NCBI GenBank assembly: GCA_019843655.1
Contig: JACDQD010000007.1
Location: 9,917,600-9,981,599 of the forward strand
Direction of reading: 5' to 3'
From: Lethocerus indicus
Lineage: Eukaryota; Arthropoda; Insecta; Hemiptera; Belostomatidae
Length of the DNA stretch: 64,000 nt
Shown here: piece after piece, positions 37,401 through 49,000 of the stretch
How positions within the stretch are numbered: the first letter of the stretch is position 1
Layout: the number at the start of each line of letters is the position of its first letter
The notes under the pieces: model-generated
The model's database searches: none
What the model was told of the DNA's origin: nothing
The model's input: the letters and a program-made list of their open reading frames with translations, nothing else
Position numbers and translations under genes: made by a program

Positions 37401-40045
37401 TTGTTGGTGGCCCTGAGTGTGTAGCGGGCGGCGTCGGACGGCTTGACGCCGACCAGGGAGAGGGTGTGCAGGTGGCCCGACTTGGATGTCGCCAGCGAGC
37501 TGTCGGGCCGGCCCTCCTTCAGCCAGCTAACCTTCGGCGCCGGCTCACCTGTCACCTGCGCGCTCAGCACAATCGTCTCGCCTTCGTTGATCGAACTGTC
37601 GTGCAGCGGCTCCACTATCACGGGTTTCTCGGGCTCCCCAGTTTTTATCTGAAACGGAAATTGCAATTAGCCGGCTTATATGCGGTATAGATAGTCAGAT
37701 TTATCGTTACCAAGTCCGCAGTGTCTCGTAATGCCGATATCGCATCCGAGATTTTAAAGAAATCGTTAATTGCACTAGCGAGGAGTCAACACTTTTTCCA
37801 TCTTCTTCGATAACGGAGTAAGACACTGATATAAATCGTATATAATAATAATTCGAAATTAATAAAGTAAGTATTATAATAGGGGAAGAAAAAAACCAGT
37901 GACCTTAAGGACGATATCCAGAGTGGCCTCCCCTTCCCTGTTCTTGGCTACGGCGGTGTAAACGCCTTCTTGAACTCTTTTGACCTTTTTGATTGTTATA
38001 ACGCTCGTGTACATGTGCATATCGGACTGCGTAGTTATTTTTAGATTGTCCTCCTTCTCTTTTAACTGTTTTCCGTTGAAGAGCCAAGTAAGATCTGGCT
38101 CGGGCACTGCCACGAGTCTCACTTCGAGTTCGACATCGCTTCCCTCGGGTACGATTATCGCCTTCGGCTTCCTCGAGAACGTCGGCGGGATGCCCTCCAG
38201 TATGTCCGCCAGAGACGACTCTCTGAAACATTTTAATTGCTCAATTAAAACTAACGATCGAAGAGACAGTGTTCGTCGATATGGCATTCGGTTCGAACAA
38301 TATTGCGAAACAATTTAAAAAAAAAGAAAACTCGAATAACGCACCGTGTGAAAAGAGAATCAAATTAAATAATCGTATAACAAAACACCCTAGGCAAATT
38401 TAGAATTGAGTGAAAATATCTGATTCTGTTAATGGAATTGAAGGCGTGATGAGCTTAGAAGATGGTTACCATTACTTAGGTATAGACAATTATAATTATC
38501 CTGCTTACCTCGACAGACTCCTACGAGAATGTCCAGTGATATCGGATCCGTGATCGGAGAGTGGAGTTTCGACGACTAGTTCTGTAGTGCTGGACGCGAA
38601 TCCTGCAGCATTCTTTGCAACACAAGTAAATGTGCCAGCGTCTTCGGGGAACACTTCGTTTATTATCAATGTTGCCACGTTGTCGTCATCGTAGAAGATC
38701 TGTAACGAAGGACGCATTTCAGCGATATATTTTGAATTGTCTCGGAATAAACAATTAGATTGAGTGAATTAATAGTCTAATTATCATTCCCTCTAGATCG
38801 CGGTGAAAATTAAGCGCTGATCAGAATATTATACCTGAAAATCGTGCGAAGGCTTGATGATGGCTGTCTGCCTGAACCAAGTGATTTGAGGTCTCGGATT
38901 GCCTTCGACGTGACACTCGAACTGGACAGTGGCACCATCCGGTACATGCTTAGGCTGCAATTTCTCCACGAATCTAGGAGCAAACACCTCAGTTCCAGGT
39001 GTCGGTTCTGAAAATATGTTAGTGTCAACTGAGAAAGTTTTACGAGGCTACTTGTTTTTTTTTGTATTTTTTTTTAATACTAACTGATAACTTGACGTTG
39101 TGATTCACAGTTTTGCTGAATAACCAATCCGTACTACTTACTTTCAAATATAGGTAGTTTGTCAATTTTCTCATGCAATTTTTTCTGAACGTAGAGCGTG
39201 TAGGAAGGTTCGTCCCTCAGATAAACTGCAGGTACCCAACCTCTTTCATCTGTCAAATTTTTCTTCACAAACCACCAGTCAGAATTGTGACTCTCTGAGA
39301 ACAGAATTACATATCAATCTTTAGAACTATGATGCGCAGGTATTTATTTCTTCACCTAAAAAATATTGCGTAAAATATTGTTTTCAAGTTCAAAATATAA
39401 ATGAAATAATTTCTTTTATCTTTTTTATTATAAATGACGAGTGAAATTAATAGTTTAATTAGTATTGTACTACTACAAACAAATACCTAATACATAAACT
39501 CTTTCCCCTTCCACTAGACTGAGAGCATCTTCTGTTTCAGCAATGTATGTACAGATGGAAAACAAAACATCTCCTTCTCGGCTTTCAATGGCTGCTACTT
39601 CTTTATGTTCTGAAATATATAAATTCAATCTTTATAGTAATAGTAAAATAAAAATAGAATTATTACGTTAGTTGTATAAATATAAATTTAAAATATGTTT
39701 TAATATAATAGTTTTAACAGTGCATCTATGCATCAGATTACTGTGACTAGTAATGCACTGCACTGTGGCTAACCAAGTAATGTAGGAAAGGGTGAGGAAC
39801 CAAAATTGCATATTCTAACTAGGAGATGAAACTAGTCAGAGGTGGAAAATGAAAAAGAAATTACATGAATGGTTACATCAATAGTCAAGATATACTACCT
39901 GGAGAAATAATGCTTCATACAATTATATTTATATGACATATTTATCCATTATATTAATGGATAAATATTTGTATATGTACCCAGATTAATATTAAAGTTA
40001 TATGAATATAAAATTGTAATATTAATAAAATTTAATATTATCATC

Positions 40046-40086
<41 letters not shown>

Positions 40087-43000
40087 TATATATAGATACA
40101 TATATTCAAGATTTTATCCATCAAATGAACTTTATTTTCCTTTAAAATTGTATGACAAAAGGAAATGAAAAATAGGCATTTTAAAGTAATAACAAGTTAT
40201 ATAAATGTATAACATGGAAAAACACATCAATGAATATAAATAGCGTTGTATGCTTGTTACTTAAACTTACCATCTTCAAAAACTTCTGTTTCCTTTGTAA
40301 TGTGTAAAGTAGCTTCCTCTGTAAAGGTATACAGAAAACATGAAAAACAGTACACTGAAAACTGTGCATGTATATAGAAAATAAAATAATAATTAATGTT
40401 TTAAAGAAAGTATTCATAATAAATACTTATAAATGATAATCAGGAAAAATAACATTATGATACAAGTAACACTATAATAAAATAGGCAAAATTTTAATTG
40501 AACAGTCTAGATATAAAATCTCAAACATATGATCTTATACTAAATATAAATAATCCACAATTTTAATGGTGGCAAAAGGGTAAAGATGTGATAGAATCTT
40601 ATGTATGAAGCAATGATAGATACAGATAATCTAATATTTTTTATTCAGAAAAGAAATTTATATGAAAAATGGTTATTATTGGAAGGTTACTAAGTATATA
40701 TAATTTTGAATTCAATAAAATTCATCTTACCAATCCTTTTAATAATCATTTTATATATTTATGAATATTAGCTATAAAAAGAAATGAAACTAGATGTTCC
40801 CAACAAAATTTGAAAATAATGTATAAACATTGTTTTATTTGTAGTAATTGCATGCAAAAAACAATATGTGTAACACTAACACAACAACATAATGTTGAAA
40901 TAGGAAAGAAAATTACATGCAGAAAGCCTTGGGCTTCAGTTAGTCCAAAATAATTTTATTCAAAGATTACATAAAAATAAAAATGCAAAACCTATGTTTA
41001 GTAACCAGTTGTAATATACTTACGTGATGATGTACAAGCAGTTAAAAATTATAAAGCCTAAGCAAAAGAAATAATTTTGTATTTAAGATTATTTTTTTAT
41101 TACAAATTATTCAGCATTTCTAAAAGCATTAAAAAATATAATCATAAATGTTTTATTCCAACCCAAGAAGCTGCTACAGGTTGCAAGCTATTAAATTTCT
41201 TATATGACTCAATTGGCAGCTTATGGCCAGTAATGCACTTCAGTAAAATTAAAGTATTAAATTATACTAGTCTTTAAAATTTCTTATTAATAATTAATTA
41301 AAATTTTACAAGAATGCATGAATTGCATCATAAATACTAATTAAAAAGTATGTTTCAAATACTGAATTTTATCATTCTTTTTACCATGTTTTCTAAATGA
41401 ACAAAGAGGAAAAACTCTTTTTAGAAGTGCTACTTTTTGTATAATAAATGTATATATTTCTTAAATTAATAGTATTAAATTGGATTTATGCTTTGTTATA
41501 TAGTGCAAATCCCAGCTTTTGCGTTCCTGTAGTCAACTCAGAGGGAAGGGAACAGAACTGACCTTGTTGGTAAGTCAGCAAAGCATACTAATTAAACAAA
41601 ATTTAAAATGGTTATAAGATATTTTCTCATAATATGTTTTTAATGTTCTAAAAATAAATCTGTAGTTACTATTTGATGTATACTGTCAATAAGTAGAACC
41701 ACAATAAAGGAAAGCAAACAATGAATATTGAAGCTTTTTTAAAAAACGTTTGAAAAGTAATGAATTCATAGAAACAGCTTTCTTTAATCATAATATAGAA
41801 TGCAAAATTTCTGCTTAATTTGAAGTAACCACAGATTTTGCATAGTAATTGCATTGTTTTAGTTAATATAGCTCATCAGCAAACATTTTTTATTTGATAA
41901 ATTAGAAAAAATATAATTAATACTAAAAAAAATTATCATACCCTGGTGGAATGTAGGGACAATCGGTTTGGTTGGTTTCCTTTTGACTTTGATATCCAAT
42001 GACTCTTCTTCACAAACTATGCTGGTCTCCCGAGGTCGTCTGAGTCCAAGTTGAACCTCCTGTTCAACTTCCTCAATAGAATATGGTGTTGTTGATGACT
42101 TCCTTCGTAGCGGTAAACTAACATCCTGAGGTCCCTCTTCATCAATCTCTTTCCTGATTACTATAGTTTCAGATGCTGCCTCCTCATAAGTCACTGATGG
42201 TTTCTTCTTTGGTGGAAGTCTGACTTTACCACTCATTGCTATCTCTTCCTCAGCATAGGTCTTCATTTGGATTTTAAATTCTTGTTCAACTTCTTCTGTT
42301 CTCTTAGTCTTTTTCGGAACAAATGTCACATGTTCAATTACTTCTTCAATTTCTTCCTCTTTTGGTAATTTCTTTCCTGGTTTCTTCAAAGTTATCTCAC
42401 CAGAAGTTTCTTCAGTTTTGTGTGGCTTCTTTTTTGGTTTAAGTGTTATTTCCTCAGTCGTTTCTTCATCTGTGGGTTTTCTAATTTCTGGTTTCTTTAT
42501 AAGTGCTGTAGACAGTTCTTGTTCCTCTACAGGTTCCTCTTCAGTTTTCTGAATAGTCAACTGGCCACTTTCTTCCTCTACAACATACTCTTGCTTAGGC
42601 ACCTTCTTCTTTCTCAACACAACACCTTCTGCTGCTACATCTTCACTGATTATCGGTACCACAGGTTTCTCTTTAGCTTTTATTGTAATATCTTCGCTAA
42701 TTTCTTCTGTAATAGAAGGTACAATAGGTTTTTTCTTTTTTAGAACCACACTCTCTATGACTTCTTCAATTACTTCAGGTTCCTGAGGAACTTTCTTTAG
42801 GACAGTAAATTGTTCACTCTCTTCAGTTACTTCAACTGGTTTCTTAGGTATTGTCCTTTTTATAACTACTTGTGATGTAACTTCTTCAGGTTCGTCCACC
42901 TTTATGCTAGGCTTTCTTTGTAATGTTACCTCCTCAGAAACCTCATCTATTTGAGATGGTTTACGTGGTTTCTTTTTGAGTACAATGCCAACACTTTCCT

Positions 43001-46000
43001 CTACTTCTTCTTTCTTAAGAAGAGGCTTATCTTTCTTTTTGATGGTCACTTCTTCTGAAACCTGTTCTGTAACTATTTCAGGCAATTTTTCTGGTTTCTT
43101 CTTTATGGTAATTTCCTCTGATACCTCCTCTACAGCTGCCGGCTTTGTTGGCTTCTTTTTTAACACTACACCCACTGTTTCTTCCACCTCTTCTATTGAA
43201 GGAACTTTCTGTTTTTTCGTGATTGTAACTTCTTCAACAGAATCCTCAACCTTTTTAGGTTTAGGAGTAAGTTTGACTATAAGTTCTGATTCAGGTTCTT
43301 CAACGAATGTTGGCTTTGGCTTCTTGATACGAATTTTTTCCACAACTGTTTCTTCTTCTTCTTCAGCAACTTCCTTGAGTTCTTTCTTGGGTAATGTCAT
43401 CTTAACTTCAGATACTGTCTCAGTTTCTGGCTTAATCTTCTTAAATGGTTTTAGTTTTATTTCTTCTACTGGAACTTCTTCTGGTTCCTTAGGCTTGGGT
43501 TTCCTGAATTTCACTTCTTCTTCTGAAGGTTTTGGTTCCTCTTTCGGTTTTCCAAGAGGTAGTTTATATTCCTCTTCTGGTTCCTTGGGCATTGGTTCCT
43601 TCGGTTTTTTCTTGAGAGGTTTCTGTTCTTCTGGAACCTTCTCAGTAGGAGTTTTTGAATCAACAATTTCCTCTGGTTTTTGAAGATCACGGTCATGTGG
43701 TTTGAACTCAGGTATTGGTGAAAGTTTTTCATCAGGATACTTGGGCTTTAATTCTTTTACTTTCTCCTTAGGCTGATCTTCTGGTTTCTTAACTTCAAGT
43801 TCAACCGAAACCTCATCTTCTGTCTTAGGTGGGACTTTATTCAGTTTGATGGTTTCGGATTCCACAGTTTCTTCCTTCAGTTTACCTTTTCCAATAACCA
43901 GTTTCTGAGAAACCTCTTCTTCTTTCCCTATTTCTTTTGGCTTTTCAGGTTTTAGAGGCTTAGATTCTATTTCTTCTGCAGGTTCCTTCTTGGTTTCCTC
44001 ATATGGTTCATATTTTTCAAGTTCAACTTCTTCTCTTTCTGGCAATTCAATTTTCGTTTTAAGTTTCTTTATCTTCATTGCTTCCTTATAATTTCTAGAT
44101 AATACACCGGAATCTAAAGTTACTTTCTCCAGAGTGGTTATTACAGCTTTCTTCTCTTCTGGAGGATAATTGATCCTTATGATTCTACTTTTCAGAAGAA
44201 TTCTTTTAGGTTCTTTTCTTTTGGTTTCAACCACCTTAGGTACACCAGAGGATTTTCGTAACCTGACCTCTGTAAATAATGGTTCCTCTCCTTTTATGTC
44301 CTGAACTTTAAATTTAGTAGGTTTGATTTCTTTCCTTTCAATTTTCTGTGGTACAAGTTTTGGTTTCTCTTTAAATTCAGGTGTTTTCTCTTCTGGAATT
44401 TCTTCTTTTATATCTTCAACGAGAATTTCTTCCTCTTTATTTTCTTCTACAGGAGCTGCGTCAGGAATGTCTGGTTTTGCTTTCGGTCGCTTTTTTATCT
44501 TCTTAACAATTTGGCGCTTGACGTCATCAACTTCTTCTGTTGGTTCCGGTTCCGGTATTTTGGCTTTGAAAGTAGTTTCTTCTTCTTCAACGTCTTTTTC
44601 TGGTTTCTTTTTGTCGAACGGCTTTAGTTGAATAGTCTCCGGTTTATCATCTGGTTTTTCACCTGTGGGTTTCCTGAACGTGACATCCTCTTCTTCAGGA
44701 GTTGGTTTTTTCTTAGGCTTACCCATAATCAGTTTCCTTTCTGGAGATTCCTCTTTTTGGCTTTCAGTTTTCTCTTTCGGCTTCTTATCAGGTTTTCCTT
44801 GGGTTTCCTCTTTCTCAGGTTCAGTTTTTTCAATTGGGGCAGGCGCTTCAACTATTCGTTCAGGGAACTGCACGTCCTCAACTGGCCTCAGCTCAACGTC
44901 AGGGTATTCCTTTGATGGTTTCTTTTTATCCTTTTCTGTATCTTTTACTGGTTTCTTGGGGGTTTCAACATCGGCAGGTTCTTCTTTTTCATTGGACGGA
45001 ATCTTTTTCAATTTTACATCTTCAAGCTTCTCCTCTTCAGTTGGAACCTTGCCTTTGCCAATAACTAACTTCTTGGGCTCCTCTTCCTTCACTTCCGGCT
45101 TTAAAACTTTATCCGGTTGCTTCTTAGCTTCTTCCGGTACTTCTACTATCTTCTCTTGTGGGATTTCTTCAGTAGGAGAATATTTTTCAAGTTCTGGTTC
45201 AGGCTTTGAAGGTAGTTTTACCTTTCTAACCTTTTTCTTAATTATTTTTTCAGCTTCCTTGTAATTACGTGACAGAATACCGTTATCGAGGACTGCAGGC
45301 TCTAGAACTGTTATTTTAGGTTTCTGTTCTTGTGGTGGATACTGTATTCTAGTTATACGACTCTTGAGGAGGAATTTAGGTAACTGTTTCGATTTTTCTT
45401 CTTTCTTGGGAATTGGTTTTACCTTCTTCAATTTCAATGAAAATGCTCCTCGGTTTAGCTGCTCAACTTTCAGCTTAGTGGGTTTTATTTCCTTCCTTTC
45501 TATTTTCTGAGGCATCATTTTTAATTTAGTCACCTCTGGCTTTTCTTCGGCTATGACTTCTGCTGGCTTTTCTGGTTCTTCCTTTCTAGGTTCTTCTAAT
45601 ACAGTTTCTTCACCTCGTGGTTTTTTAGTCACTTTTTTCTTCTTCGATTTTTTATCATCATCCAACGTGAATTCCCTTGGCTTGATCTCTTCTTCCTCAC
45701 GTTTTATATCACTAGGTGTTGGTCGTCCCACAGTCAGTTCCTTTTCGGTATCCTCGGGTTCGGGTTTGTCCTTCTTAAATGGTTTCAACCTTATTTCTTC
45801 AGGTTCCTCAGTTGGTGGTACGCCTTGCTTTTTTCTCAGCTTAATTTCGTCTGTAGGTTCCTCCGGTTTAGGTTTCGGTTTGCCTAATATCAATTTTTTC
45901 TCTTCTTCTAACGGCTCTTTTTTCTCCTCTTTAGGTTTTTTCTTTCTAGGTTTATCTATTTTTGGCTTTTCCTTTTCTTGTAGTTCTAATGTTAGCTTTT

Positions 46001-49000
46001 CTGGTTCTTCAATGTCTGGGGCCTGACCAGTTTCTATAGGTTCAATAGGTTTTAGTGTAAACTCTGCTACTTCGCCCTCTTTTGTAGGCTTCTCTACTTG
46101 AGGTTTCAATTTTTGGGCTTTTTGTGGCTCATCTTCCTTTTTTTCCTTCTGTGGTTTTACTGGTACTTTTATCAATGCCACGCTCTCTTGGCTCACCTCC
46201 TCCTCGGGAATCTTTCCTTTTCCTTTAATTAATTTCAATGGTTCCTCCCTTACATCATCTGGTTTTTTGGGTTCTACTTTCTCCCTTATTACTTGTTGTT
46301 CATCAACCTGCAATTTTTCTTTCACTTCTTCCGGGGTTGGAGTATATTTTTCAAGATCGGTTTTCTCTATTTCAGATAGCTGCACTTTCCTCGACCGCTT
46401 CTTCTTAATTTTCATTGCTTCTTCATAATTTCTTGACAGTATTCCATTTTCAACCTCAGCATTAATTTCAGATATAACTGATTGCTTCTCTGCAGGTGGG
46501 TATTCAATTTTCGTTATACGACTTTTGAGTAAAACCTTTTGAACTTGAGGAGTTTCCTTTTCTTTCTTAGGTACAGTAGCTGTCTTCTTCAGTTTAATTT
46601 CAGCAAACAGCGGTACTTCCTTTTCTTTTTCTGCATACATTAATTTCATCGGTTTGATTTCTTTTCGTTCCAACTTCATAACTTGATGTTTTTCTTTCTG
46701 TGGCTTTATTTTTTCTACTTTATCTTCTTCCAATGGTTCTGCCTTAGGCTCTTGTTTTTCAGGTACAATTGATTTTTCAGGCTTCTTTTTTGTGGTCACC
46801 TTCCTTTCCTCAATCTTTACTAATTTTTCAGTTTTCACTTCCTCAACTTCGGCTTTACTCAACTCTGTTGGAACTTCTTTCCTCTCTGCCACAGACAATA
46901 ACTTTTCTGGCACAATCAACTCACCTAGTTTGTATGCAGCGAGTGTTTCTTCAACCTGTATAGTTTCAACCTGTGAGGGTTGAGCTTTATCCGATTTAGG
47001 TATGGTCGGTATGATGACATCACCTGCGAACAAGTCAGACTGAACTTCAGTAATGAGAAGATGTTCATGTGGCTCTGTGACGTGTATGGCGCTAGCCTGT
47101 TGTTCATGTAGTGTTTCTTCTTGATCTGTTCTTGTTTCAGTTTCTTCTGAAGGTGTTGTTTCACTGACAGTTGGCGCCTTTTGTCGTTTACGAACGACTT
47201 TTGGCGTCAATGTTGTTAGAAGGTTTTCTGTGTCTTTTGGCTCATAAGTATCAGCTTGTTCCAAGGGTTGTTGTTGAGTGCTCAGAATAACTTGTGAAGA
47301 AGAAGTGTCAGTGAGAGCTTCTACTGGTTTTTGCTCAATCACCTGTGTTCCTTGTACATCAGTGTGTGTTTCTAATGAATCGACTTGACTTACAATGACT
47401 GATTTTTGTTTATATAATACTTGTTCGGCTGTTTGTCTTTCTGGTTGCTGTTTTAGTGTATCTCCCTCGCCTAGTTCAGTTAAAACTTGTGTTACAGATA
47501 CCGATTCCTGTGTGGGAATAGACTGTTTAACCGTTTCGAGCATAGGCCGTGTAATAGACATTTCTTGTATTGTGGACTCTGGCAATGTTTCAGTAAGTGA
47601 TACACTTTCAAATTCACCAATATTAACACTTACCTTATCCTTATCTGGTGATTCTAGAGTTAAACTTGTTATTTCATGTAACGGAGTTACATCTGTAACA
47701 TTTTCTTTGTATTCAAAATTCGGTGTAATGTGTTGCAATTCTGACCCACTGCTAGGCTGGTCAGATCGCTTCGGTTCGACCTTCTTCTTACCTTTCAATG
47801 TTTTGGATTTACGCGTAGTTTTTGGAACAAATAGAGATTCTTCGTAATTTCTTGACAGCACCCCGGAATCTAAATAGACTGGTTCTAATTCTGTTATAGC
47901 AATAAACATCAATTGTGGGGGGAATTGAATTCTATTAATTCTACTTTTCAATAAAATTTTCCCTAATTCTATTGTCTTCTTGCCCTGTTTAGGAGCAGTA
48001 GGGGCTTTCTTAAGTTTAACTCTAGAGAACAATGGTTCCTCTCCTTTTATGTCCTGAACTTTAAATTTAGTAGGTTTGATTTCTTTCCTTTCAATTTTCT
48101 GTGGTACAAGTTTTGGTTTCTCTTTAAATTCAGGTGTTTTCTCTTCTGGAATTTCTTCTTTTATATCTTCAACGAGAATTTCTTCCTCTTTTATTTGTTC
48201 TACAGGAGCTGCGTCAGGAATGTCTGGTTTTGCTTTCGGTCGCTTTTTTATCTTCTTAACAATTTGGCGCTTGACGTCATCAACTTCTTCTGTTGGTTCC
48301 GGTTCCGGTATTTTGGCTTTGAAAGTAGTTTCTTCTTCTTCAACGTCTTTTTCTGGTTTCTTTTTGTCGAATGGCTTTAGTTGAATAGTCTCCGGTTTAT
48401 CATCTGGTTTTTCACCTGTGGGTTTCCTGAACGTGACATCCTCTTCTTCAGGAGTTGGTTTTTTCTTAGGCTTACCCATAATCAGTTTCCTTTCTGGAGA
48501 TTCCTCTTTTGGCTTTTCAGTTTTCTCTTTCGGCTTCTTATCAGGTTTTTCCTTGGGTTTCCCCTCTTTCTCAGGTTCAGTTTTTTCAATTGGGGCAGGC
48601 GCTTCAACTATTCGTTCAGGGAACTGCACGTCCTCAACTGGCCTCAGCTCAACGTCAGGGTATTCCTTTGATGGTTTCTTTTTATCCTTTTCTGTATCTT
48701 TTACTGGTTTCTTGGGGGTTTCAACATCGGCAGGTTCTTCTTTTTCATTGGACGGAATCTTTTTCAATTTTACATCTTCAAGCTTCTCCTCTTCAGTTGG
48801 AACCTTGCCTTTGCCAATAACTAACTTCTTGGGCTCCTCTTCCTTCACTTCCGGCTTTAAAACTTTATCCGGTTGCTTCTTAGCTTCTTCCGGTACTTCT
48901 ACTATCTTCTCTTGTGGGATTTCTTCAGTAGGAGAATATTTTTCAAGTTCTGGTTCAGGCTTTGACGGTAGTTTTACCTTTCTAACCTTTTTCTTAATTA

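Noticed and set aside
25258..40318. Twitchin/projectin or Unc-89/obscurin instead of Sallimus
   Set aside because: Both carry protein kinase domains and do not have a large PEVK region; here the gene ends after FN3 domains without a kinase and includes a single SH3 next to PEVK.
42976..43683. Long plus-strand open frames opposite the PEVK region (also 44665-45264, 45553-46026, 48418-49020, 49312-49725)
   Set aside because: They are antisense to a continuous coding exon. GAA, AAA and CCT codons on the minus strand become stop-free TTC, TTT and AGG on the plus strand, giving Phe/Ser-rich frames with no family resemblance that repeat whenever the PEVK unit repeats.
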